From NCBI GenBank assembly GCA_020746105.1, contig CM036619.1, positions 57,771,135 to 57,835,134 on the forward strand: a stretch of DNA of 64,000 bases. Direction: 5' to 3'. How positions within the stretch are numbered: the stretch's first letter is position 1; every line of letters begins with the position of its first letter. The notes under the pieces were generated by a model. That model was given only the letters and a program-made list of their open reading frames with translations, did not search any database and had not been told where the DNA came from. Both the position numbers and the translations under genes were made by a program. This document shows positions 10,966 through 21,800 of this stretch, piece after piece. The stretch comes from Trogon surrucura. Its lineage: Eukaryota; Chordata; Aves; Trogoniformes; Trogonidae.

Positions 10966-12144
10966 GTCATTTTTTCTAGTCCTAGCATACATACCAGTCT
11001 TCCTGCTTCCACTCGCCAAGTTTACTGGCAACACACACTTGCACCACTCCTCTTCCCCTTTTCCACCGCTGGTCAGAACAGTATCCAGCTTTAATTTACA
11101 AGTGAGCCAGGAACAGAAGAAGTGGAACTTCACACAGCGGTCTACAGCCAGACCAGGAAGCAAGTGGTTCTAGAGCTTTACCCTCTTTCTTACTTAGTGA
11201 ATATACAACTCTGAACACCTCATACGCTTTGAGACCAATTTATTTATTAATTAACAACTACATAAAACTGTCCTAACAAAGTGGGATACAAGACTCCTAA
11301 ACCTGCTCCTAGTCCTATCCCTAACGAGCATGTATTTTTACCAAGCTAAAGAAGCTGCAGTTCAGGTTACAAGCAAGCCCAGTAATGCTAACCTTGTGAT
11401 AAAGTTTTCACTCAATTCTCCCACCCCAGTGTCACAAAGGCACACAGACTTTCAGACAAATATAGACTTGACAACGTTCACACAAATACAGCTCATTAAC
11501 TGTGCTGAACTTTAATGAAAAGTAGTTACAAACAGGTTCAGGTTTGACTCTCACCAGGTTTACCTTCTGCAATGTACTCTTGCAGCTGGGAGCTGTCTCA
11601 AGCTCTCTTTCACTCTCTGGAGCCACTTGTGACTTGCCAGCTCTTTGCACTCCAGTTTCCTTTAAACACTTCAAGTATCAGAGCCCTCTGATCAGGTAAG
11701 AGCTTCTGATGAATTCTCGTTTTGATACTGCAGGACAACTCTACAGCTCATCCTTCTGAGCACACAGGTTCCAATTCTAAACCCTAAATCCTTCCTTCAT
11801 CAACAAATTTTAACTTACTGCTGAGATTAAACAAAAACTCCAACCAGGAATTTAGCATTTTTCTTTTAAGAAAACCCTTTGTAATAATGTAATGCTAGAA
11901 TTAATTTCTGCCTGCACTGGCATATCTTTAGGCCTGAAATTTGTAAGGACTGCAAATCTACATATTTACTTTGATTTTATATAGTTTACAGAAAGGAATA
12001 AATTTGGAAATTCTTACAATTAAAATACAAAAGATTTTATCACATGCCCATAAACATCCACAACCAGTCTTGCAATGAATGTATTTTACAAGGGGAAGAG
12101 AGAGGTTTTGAAGTTTAGTTTAGCTGAAATCACACAGACCACAG
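10966..12144. other. Intergenic spacer between MPPE1 promoter side and the coiled-coil gene
   Basis: AT-rich sequence with no splice-consistent coding block and no repeat that I recognise. The open frames at 10961-11173 and 11432-11674 are short and lack supporting features. Confidence 0.5.
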
Positions 12145-12150
12145 TTTATT
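12145..12150 (-). terminator. Candidate poly(A) signal of the coiled-coil gene
   Basis: AATAAA on the minus strand about 195 bases past the TAA stop at 12346. It is the first such hexamer downstream that I found. Confidence 0.45.
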
Positions 12151-12345
12151 TAAAAATCATATTAAAAAAAAAAAAATCAAAGGCACAAAATACAAAAACA
12201 TTCCAGAGCAGCTTGTCATACTGAGATCATATTACTGAATCCATAATATTATCAAAATGCAGTACTACATAAGCCATGATAGGTTTAAATGTTGCAGTAA
12301 ACATTAAAATGTGGGAAATCTACTTGCCATTAAATCAACCAGCAG

Positions 12346-12474
12346 TTACAAATGTGCTGTATAAGGGAGCCCATATATTACACTTATTTGTTTCAAGCAT
12401 TTTTCATACTGATTATTCAGTTTCACGGATTCCTGTACGGCACGCTTTAGATCTTCTATCTCTTCAAAAAAGTC
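12346..12474 (-). CDS. Coiled-coil gene exon 7: terminal exon with DFFEEIEDLK
   Basis: 129 bases encode residues 211-252 and the TAA stop. It opens with DFFEEIEDLKRAVQESVKLN and ends YGLPYTAHL. Acceptor is TTCTAG. Confidence 0.8.
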   Translation of the reverse strand, partial: DFFEEIEDLKRAVQESVKLNNQYEKCLKQISVIYGLPYTAHL

Positions 12475-15400
12475 CTAGAAAAACCCAAAAATATTCACCT
12501 TAAAGGTTCTCTAAAGACATTCTCAGTAAGAGCTAGTCAGCATTTCAGTTGTTCCAGAGTTCAAAGACACTTTCTATATTTTTATTATATATAGTGTTAT
12601 GCAAACACAGGTGCAGCAAGATACAGCAATCAACTATAACCTTACGTAATAATTTAAAACCGCCCAGAACACACAATGCAAGCAGAACACAAGTTATGCC
12701 AGAGCCTGAAATACAGACTAGTAATAGGAAAGATGAATTAAGAGAAGGAAAACAAATGTTGATTTATTGGAAAACTACAAAATGTCAGTCCAAAAGGAGA
12801 AGAGAATCACGTCAAACTCATCCGTGCAAGAGAAATGGCTATATGTGCTGAACTCAGCCAGCAGCAGATAACACACCATTAACTTTGAAGATCTGGAAGT
12901 CACAAAATTATTTAAAAGGGACAGAAAACAAGGAGAGAGACAAGAAGAGTAAACTAAGGAGAATGATCTTAGCATTTGACGAATGCTAATACTAAAAGGA
13001 GTTTAAGATGGAAAAATGGTTACCATATTCAGACCTAGAAAGACATAAAATATTTCTAGACCTTAACTGCTTTGTAAATTGCTACTATCTGCTTAAAACT
13101 CTAACCACATTTTGTTAACAAAGATCCTATTTCAGGGTAGGATCCACTACTTATGACTGCACTCTGTTAAGAAGTTTGATTATCATATTCAAGAGGATAA
13201 GATTTACAACACATGAAACTCGACGGAGCCTAAAATGGATAACACTATCCAACAGCTCCAGCTGGTTCAGATAAAAACAATTTACAATCAAAACACTCAA
13301 ACTTAAAATCGCATTAACTCCTCTTCCCTAGCCAAGCAGTACTGTAGGACTGTTAACGTTTCAAGTAGTCGTTCATTTCCACTTTTTTCTCAGGAGACTA
13401 TAAACTGATTTCTTTATATATTTTGCTTGATAACCACCTATGTTCAGTCTAAAGATAAGTTTCAGTTCAGGAAGAAAAGATAAGTTTTTAATAAATCACC
13501 TATTCTTAAACTTGTCCTAAAATAAATTACCTCGTCTAATCCAGCTAATTCAGTTTTCAGTGCTCTCCTCTCTGCAGACAACTTTTCATTTTCTTTCTTC
13601 AGCTTTTTAATCTTCTTCAACAATAGCTCTATATTCAAATAAAAAAAAAATATAGACTTCAACCATTACAGTCAGCCTCCCACTCATATGAATCATATTA
13701 CAGCTAAAGAGCTGCCTACATTTTGTGATATTAGAAAATTATGGTTCACCTTTGTAAAGTACCTTTTTCACAAAGCGATTTATTCTCAAAAATAAATTGG
13801 CCGAGCACACTCCCAGGTACTGGGAAAAATAACGGGATCTGTCAGTTGGATAATCGGAGTCTGCCAGATTCTTAGAACATGGGACTATTTTACTTTAAAA
13901 TCCACAAAACATACAGCACATGCCTGGATTATTTTTTTCTGACTTACAAGAGGGTTACATTAGCCCCTACTGACACAACATTTCCTGAAAATTATGCCTA
14001 CGTTATAGGATCTCTTCAATCTCTTTTTTTATGCTTTCAAGTGGAACAGGATTGCACCTTAACTTGTAGATTTACTTTTGTGAGGAAGAACACGCTCAGA
14101 CCAGCACTGTCTGGGTTTGTCCCACATTTGAAGGCTAAAAACTGGTCCTTTTGTGCATCAGTGTCTGAAAACCAAAGAACGGAGCAATAAACATTTTCAC
14201 TAGAGATTTGCATACTAGAATAAATAACAAATAGTATTAAATACAGCCATGCACACCTACCCGTGACTACACCAACACAGCAATTTCAGAAAAAGAGAAA
14301 AGCAGCACACACTTATTTTTATCACAAACAAACGCAGGTCTGGATCCACAGCTAGGACACCAATTATGACACTCCATTTTTACGTAACATGTTCTCAAAA
14401 ATTAAAAATATTTTAGATTCTGCTGGTTGTAGTTATTAGATATAACCTGGAGCATGCCTCTAGATCACAAATGAAATGCATCCTCTCTGATGGGCATGCT
14501 GGAAGGAACGTCATCCGAATTAACTATGCCATTACCTATATATTTATTGCAACAGGATTCCTTCTTTTCAGAAATGTCCCTGCGAGATGTTACTTCTCCC
14601 TCTGGGATTCGACTTTTTTTTCCAGAAGTAGCACTAGCTCTCCACGGAACCTTTCTACGTTCCAGTTGCTCAATTCTTTGCCTCTGCTCTTGAAGACTAT
14701 GTTCTAGCTCAAGAATTTTAGTCTGTTGAGAAAGTCAATTTTTTTTTAAAATGCATAGAACAAACAATTCAACTGAGTACAACTGGAAACACATCCTGAA
14801 TGTAAACCTAGAGCTTTACACTGCTGACTTAAAACCACATTCATCCAAAGAGTCTGAAAGGAGAAAAAAAACCACAAGTGTTTTGAAAAAGCTCTTGCTC
14901 ACAAGACATGCATATAAATGTGCAGCACGCACAAAGATCCTAAACCTTCGCACACATTACAGCATACTGTCATGGCAGCAATTGCCAACTTCTAAGAAAA
15001 AAATAATCCCAATCATAATGAATATTTATTTACAAACAAATAAAGTACATGTTTCAGACTCCTAGGAGGAAACTAATTAGACTGGACAGCTGCAATGCTT
15101 GATCAATGCCTGTGGAGACAATATCCACTTGAGGCTTCCTGAACTGCTCCTGCCCATGCAACTCCAGCGCTGCTCCAGTTATGATGCCGGTCTCTTTGCG
15201 TGACACGTCAACAGATCTTGCTACCTGACAGAAGACTCTTTGCCTTTGTTTGGTGACTTTACTGTTGGCTTTCTGAAATAATCAGCTCATGACACACAGA
15301 AAAAAAATATCAGGGCTGGTGCAAGAGGTCAGTAGATGCATACACAAGCGAAGCAGGAGTAGGTAAATGAGTCCAGAAAAAAAGCCAGGAACAGGGAGAC

Positions 15401-18226
15401 AGCTTTCAGTTAGAGTCATACCAGTAACAGAGTTCACTTTCAAAGGGAACTACAGACTTCTTTCCATTACCTCAGTGGCACAGGTAACAAAAATCAGTAT
15501 AAGAAGAAAAACAGGGTCTCACTTCACAAATGTAAGAATTACTTTCTAGTCTCCCTAAAATCTTACGTTTGGGTTTTTTATATCATCTCCTACAAATTCT
15601 ACTTACAGTGAGATTTTTAATTGCTTCACTTTGCTCCTGGTTTGTTTTGATTTCTTTAACGTAACGTTTCTGTAGCTCATCATACATCTGAAGTAGTCTA
15701 AAACAGAAGAAGTGCACAAATTGCAATAAAATATGAAAGCCAATAAAATGCACATCCTTTATGGTAAAAGTATTACAGATGTTCCATAGAGATCACCTGG
15801 ACTGTAGCTGTAATGTGGAGACTTGTAACACAAATATTTATGATGGGTGTGAATGAAGTGTGACCAGCAATGCAGAAAGAGAAAGCACCAGAAAAAACTG
15901 CAAATTGAGAGTTAAAAGAACTGTTTGCATCAATGGTAAAGAATCCCTTTCACTCAGCCAGACTGAGGACCCTGGTTTTGTCCAGCACACATGGCCACAC
16001 TCTGTTTTACTCTCAGTACAAACAACTCCTTGACGGAAGACCTACACACTAGCCACAGGATGGTGGCAACGATTCTGCAGCACATCACACAGATCAGTCC
16101 TCTCCCCACCAGCACAACAGGAATAGCAAAAGACAGCTCCTGAAGGACTTAAAAAAGTTTGCCAGAAACTAGTTTCTTGCTACTAATCAAGAACCCACAA
16201 TGAGGACTCACTGGGCATCATCTCCAGCTCTTTGTGTTGCACAAAACATCTCATTGTTCCTGAGTATGTGGGTGTGAGGATACGAGTGAATGAAATCTAT
16301 CAGAAAATGAGTGCGTATCGGTGAAATAAACACATTTGGGATACTACCTTTCCCTTTGATATTATCCTGCATCAAACTGCTTGCATCAAAATCAATTTCC
16401 TACCATTTTTTATCATTCAGTTTTTTCTCAGTGAAAGATTTGAGACCCATTTTGTTCTTTGTTTAGTGCTATTTTCAACTTTAACCTAAGATGTAGTACT
16501 TCCTTTTAAAATGTAAATGATTTTCAGTTGTTTCAAAGGCTGAAAGCAGCTTCCATAACAGTTAACAGAATCCAACTGACTTAACCATGAACAACATATT
16601 CTACCCTACAGAGAAGAATGTTTAACTCAGTGAAGAACCAGTTCCTAAGAACTCACCTGACACTGTCACCCTCTAGATTAAGATCCTTGCTGTATCCACC
16701 TTTATGCCACATGTGGGTTTCTGTTTGAACTTGAACACTTAATTGAAACAAACAAAACAACTTAATAAAATTAGATTTTGCAATTTTAACTGGATCAAAC
16801 AAAGCAACTGAAAAAGGCTAAACTACTTTTCAGTTTGATTTGACAACAGAGGTTTCCATGCAGCATCATAAACATACCAAAATTTAACTTGAACATTTTT
16901 GCAAGCAGGTATTTAAATCCTGGCATGGCACTCTTCAAAACATCTGCTATAGCTTTTCACGTACAAAGGTCACTTTCCAAATCTCTGAAACGGCAATTTA
17001 GCTACTTTACTACTATTTGTTGACAAAATAGTCTCTGAAGTTAAAATAGAGATAGCATGTTGGCTAAGCACGGATATTTACCTATGGATTGTGGAAATGT
17101 TTCTTTCACCATAACAATGAATTCTGCCCAAGCCACCCAGTCATCCTTTTGTTCTTTTACCCACCTCCAGCATTATCCATCCCCACCATCCTGTTCACAG
17201 ACAGACCCTTAAAATATGCAGAATGGATAAGGTCTAGTTTGTCTGAAAACTAGTAAGGTACAGGCCCTAAAACACTGCACTTCTTTTGACACAAAAAGAA
17301 GTGTCTGACAATTCTTACTCTCTGCTTGTGACATAGTCATGCATTAACTGCTGCAGATGCAGTTTTTCTTGGATCTGACCCAGATTCTTTTCTAGATCCT
17401 TATTTTTTACGTGCAGTTTTTTCAGCTTCTTTAGTAATTGTTCATTTTCATCACTGAGCTGAAAAGGAAGAGAATTAGAAAAGAGAAATCAAGCAAGTAT
17501 TAATTGAGCTGATAACATTTCAAATTAAAATTCTCTCCCAACCTTTACTACATTTATCTTCATCTATACAAATATATAGAGGGGCAGTAACAAGAATTGA
17601 CTTCAAACTTTATGAACAATTGACTAAAACACAGCTTCTTTAGCATATATTTTAAAGGATTCTAATGTAAGTTCATAATTCATCAGGGAGTGGTAAGGCA
17701 AACTGGGCTTGTATTTAGAAAAAAAACAAATCACAAAGGGGCAGAACACACAAGGTTTTCAGTTATACTTCCAAACATGAGCTCTGCAACTAAGATTGCA
17801 TTTATTTTTGTTTTAACCTCACTGAAGCTCGAAAACCAGACCACAGCCGCATTAGCAGAACTCCTTGCGTCCGTGTTTGTGACCCTCGCTCTGCGGTGGG
17901 TAACCACGCACCAAAGGCAACCCACCACCACGGCCTAACCTACAGGGTACGAAGTAAAACTGACGCTCCCGACCGATATTCGGCAAGAGAAGGGAGATCA
18001 GCCACGGTAAGCTGCTGTAACCCTCAGCTCTGCCCCTCAAGGCAAAGGCAAACCCGGCCCAGCCGAGCGCCGCCGTGCCCGAGCGCTCCCCAACGCTTTC
18101 TCCAGGCCGGGCGGGGGCTCCCGAGAGCCGGGGCCTGCCCCGGACGGGCAGGGGGCGACCCCGCGGGCCGGCCCCGCCAAGAGACGCACTCACTTGGAGG
18201 CACTTGTGGACGGAGGGCAGGGCCAT
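12346..18226 (-). CDS. Unnamed small coiled-coil protein, CEP290-like C-terminal motif
   Basis: Seven exons (minus strand): 18226-18194, 17458-17319, 16737-16657, 15697-15607, 14722-14536, 13628-13531 and 12474-12346. All have GT/AG junctions and compatible phase and give 252 residues ending at TAA. I do not recognise a named gene. What is visible is a charged coiled coil at about 12-57 (NEQLLKKLKKLH), a second at about 86-140 (YDELQKRYVKEIK and LEHSLQEQRQRIEQLERR), a basic, serine-rich linker at about 141-177, a third coil (LLKKIKKLKKENEKLSAERR, from 179) and DFFEEIEDLK at 211-220. The last two together resemble the C-terminal tail of the centrosomal protein CEP290 as I remember it. No signal peptide, membrane segment or enzyme motif is seen. 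A centrosomal or ciliary scaffold role is inference only. The start is the first ATG in a CpG island, in a good GACATGG context. Confidence 0.75.
13531..13628 (-). CDS. Coiled-coil gene exon 6
   Basis: 98 bases encode residues 178-210, a dense Lys/Glu/Leu coil running from LLLKKIKKLKK to LAGLDE. Acceptor is ATATAG after a T-rich tract and donor is GTAATT. Confidence 0.78.
14536..14722 (-). CDS. Coiled-coil gene exon 5
   Basis: 187 bases encode residues 116-177: coil LELEHSLQEQRQRIEQLERR, then a basic, polar linker with SGKKSRIPEGE. The donor is GTAATG at 14535. Without splicing the frame runs on for 22 more codons to a TGA at 14465-14467, so a shorter isoform is possible. Confidence 0.75.
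15607..15697 (-). CDS. Coiled-coil gene exon 4
   Basis: 91 bases encode LLQMYDELQKRYVKEIK to T115. Acceptor TTTTAG, donor GTAAGT. Confidence 0.78.
16657..16737 (-). CDS. Coiled-coil gene exon 3
   Basis: 81 bases encode VQVQTETHMWHKGGY to V84, with split codons on both sides that fit the neighbours. The acceptor ATTAAG is weak, with a T-rich tract ending eight bases before it. This is the least certain exon. If it is skipped the frame is kept (81 bases). Confidence 0.65.
17319..17458 (-). CDS. Coiled-coil gene exon 2
   Basis: 140 bases encode residues 12-57 plus two bases of D58, a Lys/Glu/Leu-rich heptad-type stretch starting LSDENEQLLKK. Acceptor TTTCAG, donor GTAAGA. Confidence 0.8.
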
Positions 18227-18850
18227 GTCCCCGGCGAGCGCCGCCCCGGGCAGGCCGCCGCCACACAGGCCGGGGCCCGCCCGCTCCTTCCCTCCTTCGA
18301 ACGCACCCGCCACCCCGGGGCGACGGCGCCGCGAAAGACCCCCGCTTAGCTGCCCTACTCACTGCCTGTCACCGCCCCGCGCCTCTCGAGCAGGCGCCTC
18401 GGCCACCAAAGCCCGTCGGGACAGGCTCCGAGTAGCAGATGTCACAGGCGAGCGACCGCGCGCGCTAAGAGCGCCGGCTCCACCCGACGCTGCCCCCCCC
18501 CCCCGCCCCGTTGCCCAGGGAAACGGCGTCACGCGCAGCGCCGGTGCCCGCGGGCGCGAGGCGGCGGCGGTTTCCGCCGGACCGGGCCTACTCCCCCTCC
18601 TCCGCCCGGCAGGGGCACGGCCGGGGCGCCAGGCAGGCGGGGCCCAGCGCGGCGGCCGCCCCTGCAGCCAGCGCCCTCCGGCGGGCACCGCTGCGGCCGC
18701 GGGGGGGGAACTCGCACCGGAGCTCGCCCGCCGCGTTTTACCGGCCTCGAGGCAGAGACCTCCCGCCCGGGCGGTGCCGGCGGGACTCCCGCCCCAGCTG
18801 CGGGGGCTCCGGAATCAGCTTTGCTGCGGCCGTGACGCCCAGTCTGTTCT
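18030..18850. promoter_or_regulatory. CpG island at the coiled-coil gene start
   Basis: Dense CpG and GC-box-like sequence surrounds exon 1 of the minus-strand gene and extends about 600 bases upstream of it. No TATA box is seen. Nothing splice-supported leaves it on the plus strand, but islands of this size often fire both ways. Long open frames here (for example 18075-18944 plus) are composition artefacts. Confidence 0.75.
18194..18226 (-). CDS. Coiled-coil gene exon 1: start codon in CpG island
   Basis: 33 bases encode MALPSVHKCLQ. The ATG has G at -3 and G at +4, and the donor is GTGAGT. The frame stays open upstream but has no earlier ATG in this stretch, only a GTG at 18313. Confidence 0.75.
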
Positions 18851-21800
18851 TACACGAACTCCCGGTCTCGGCGTTTGGACCGTCGTTAGTTTTATTCGTC
18901 CTTTTATTCTCTGTGACTGGCAGACACTGGGCGCGTGGGATTGAAAATGCTGCCCGTTACAGACCGGCACGGGCACCTCCGGACATCAGCGCACACCAGC
19001 TCCTGCGTCTCTACAAAAGCGTGTCTGCACCTCCCCTTCGCGTCGCAACAGAAGCCACGGTGCAACCTCAGGTAACATCCACCGAGACACGAGTTAACAT
19101 CATGCCGGGCACTGCTGCTCCCCGGAGTGGGGTGTTTTGCATCCACAGTGTTTGTGGTACTTGGTATTACTGCTATTTCCTCGCCTTTTCTCCTTGCTTT
19201 TTGCATGTCGCACGTATTTTTGGCAGGCCAGGCCGCAGGCCGTACAGGCAGGACAAAAGCATTCCACCCTGCTGAAGGACTAGACCTTACAGATAACATA
19301 CCAACAGGAGCACTCATCAGCCACAGGAAGATCACCCATCAAAGCAAGACTGACCCAAAGCAGTGCTTATTGCCTGCTGGTGTCTCAGTAGCCTTTGTTA
19401 TTGGCAGTTTAAAACCTTTTCTGTTTCTTCCAACTCTCAAATCTAAGTCTTCTGTTCTCCACACTTCCTGTCTTTGAATAAAATGTTGCCTCACTTGTTA
19501 CTTATAGCCCATCGAATGTTGCCTTTTTTTTTTTTTGGTGTAAAGTGTAGCCAGATGTCACCTGCTCGTCCATCCTGACTGATCCACCCAGCTGACTGCA
19601 GAGCCTAGCAATTTTTGAGAGGAACCATTCACGCCTGGGAAGAGAGGGGAAAGATGCCAGCAGCTCACCACGGCAGGTCTACAACTTACCTGACATGCAG
19701 TACAAGATACTCGGGTCACGTTAGGCTGCAAGTGGGAAGCGCAACTGTAATCGGATTACGGGAGGTGGCACAACCAGGGCACAACCCCAGCACCTCCTCC
19801 GCCATCAACCCGGATCAGCCCATCACCCATCTGGCCAGTTCCTTGCACTTTGCACAGGGGTCAAACGTCAAGGGAAAAGCTGCTGTGCTGAGCTGAGTGT
19901 ACACAAGAACCAAGCTGTCAGGCTGTGAGCAACCCCAGAGCACAGGGGGGATGATATGGCCATGCTGTTAACCAGTGCCAGAGATCCTCTCCATCTGTGA
20001 AGATTTGTGTATGGGTTCCATAACTGCAGAAGCAGCCAAACACCACCACCAATTCTTGGGGCCCATGACAAGTCACCTTGTCTCTATAGAGCCAGGCAAC
20101 AAAATTGCTACTTTAATCAGCAACTAACACTGAATAAATTAGCAACTGACAGTTCATAGTATGAAAACCAGGAAGTCACTTCTTGATAAAAAGGCAGCAG
20201 GATGAAACTGGCTACAGTAGAAGTAAAAAAATAAAATCAGTAAGTATAATACCAGCCAGCAACACAATGGTGCTGCAGAAAACACAAAATCCCAGTTTCA
20301 GATGGAGTAGCAATATCCCAAGAGATAATTATTCAGTTCTATTCTGTTTTATCCAGCACAAACAAGATCTCATGTGAGGTCCTGAGGAGTCTAGAAAACA
20401 GGAATAAAAATTACATGAGGAAGAGAATGCAGCTTATCAGGAAAGGTTGTAATAACTGTGTTTGTTTGATCCAGAAAACAGACACTGCCAAGAATCTTTT
20501 TAACTTTGTCTTTTTCTTTGCTTATTGTAAAGGACAGCAATAATTGTTCCCCTTACCTTCTAGAGAAGGATTAACAAAAATGAAGTTACTTTCCAACAGA
20601 GATTATTTCAGCTGGATGACAGGGAAAGTTTCCTTAATATCAAAGACAAAAAATACACACAGCTCTTCCTCACTACAGGTTTTAACAAACAGATCAAAGA
20701 ATGATCAGGCATGACTTTGGATACAGATGTATCTAATACTCATAGTATGCTGGCATACAGCAAGTAGACAATTTTTAGGCCTCTTTCAGGCCAATATTTC
20801 AATTATTCTGTTTTGTTAATTCAGAAGTGAACATGCTCTGATATAATATTAACTCTGATATTTTGCAGAACTTTGTAAAATGACTACTTCAGAAATGACT
20901 TTTCAAGGGGGAGCTGCTGTATAAGATGGTGTGGTGAGAAAAATCATCACAGTGGAATTCAGCACACCAGTATCTCACCGTAGACACTACGAGTAGGATA
21001 ACAATTTTTCCTCAATATTTGGAATGTCAGGAGCAGTCATAATTGCTTAATATCATACAAGGCAAGGCCACTTGAGTATCAAGGAATAGTATTTTATAAA
21101 GAATGTACAAGGCTTGCTAGGACTTACATTCCTACGGTACCCAGGTGTTTGGTTTGAGTTTATTAAAATACTATGGGTGGAGCAGTAAAACAAAAAGAGA
21201 AGGAATCACAGATGGATTAATTCAGGGCTTCTGCAGAAACTTGAGTGGGCATGGAAAGGGCAGTGCTGCAGCACTCGGAGAACAACTGAGACAGGTCAGA
21301 AGTAGCAGAGAAAACAAGCCCATGATATGCCTTGGGACGTTCTCCGATGTGAAATCTGCTGACCCTGTTTCCCTAGCTCTTCTACAAACTCAACAACTAG
21401 TTCTGGGCACACTGCCACCCTCCTGCTTACCCGGGAGTTGATAATGAAGCAGCAGCTATTAAGGCCCAAATATGTTCAGAACTCAAAAACTGTTACCAGT
21501 AGAACATCTCTCTTCTACAGGTTAGAAAACAACACAGAAAAGCTGGGAGCTAAAAGGGAAACAAGAATTTCTGATTTCTGACCTAGAAACTGAACACCAC
21601 AGCCTCCCTCGGTCCTGCTTTTCCATGACTGGCAGAGGAATTAAAGACAGAAGGAGGAAGCAGACAACAGCCAGGTTTTTCAACTATGGAGCTAGACCTG
21701 CAACGGGTTTGTGTAAGGTCCAGGTTTTATCAAAAAAGTGCTGACACAAATGACACCCAAAAAAACCCTACTTGTATCTTCAAACTCTTGGAAAAAGCTA

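Noticed and set aside
17852..18313. Longer N-terminus for the coiled-coil protein starting at 18313
   Set aside because: The first codon there is GTG, not ATG. The ATG at 18226 has a good context and leads directly into the spliced frame.
18075..18944. 289-codon open frame on the plus strand
   Set aside because: It lies in a CpG island where stop codons are rare. It is Pro/Arg/Ala-rich without a domain and overlaps the start of a supported minus-strand gene.
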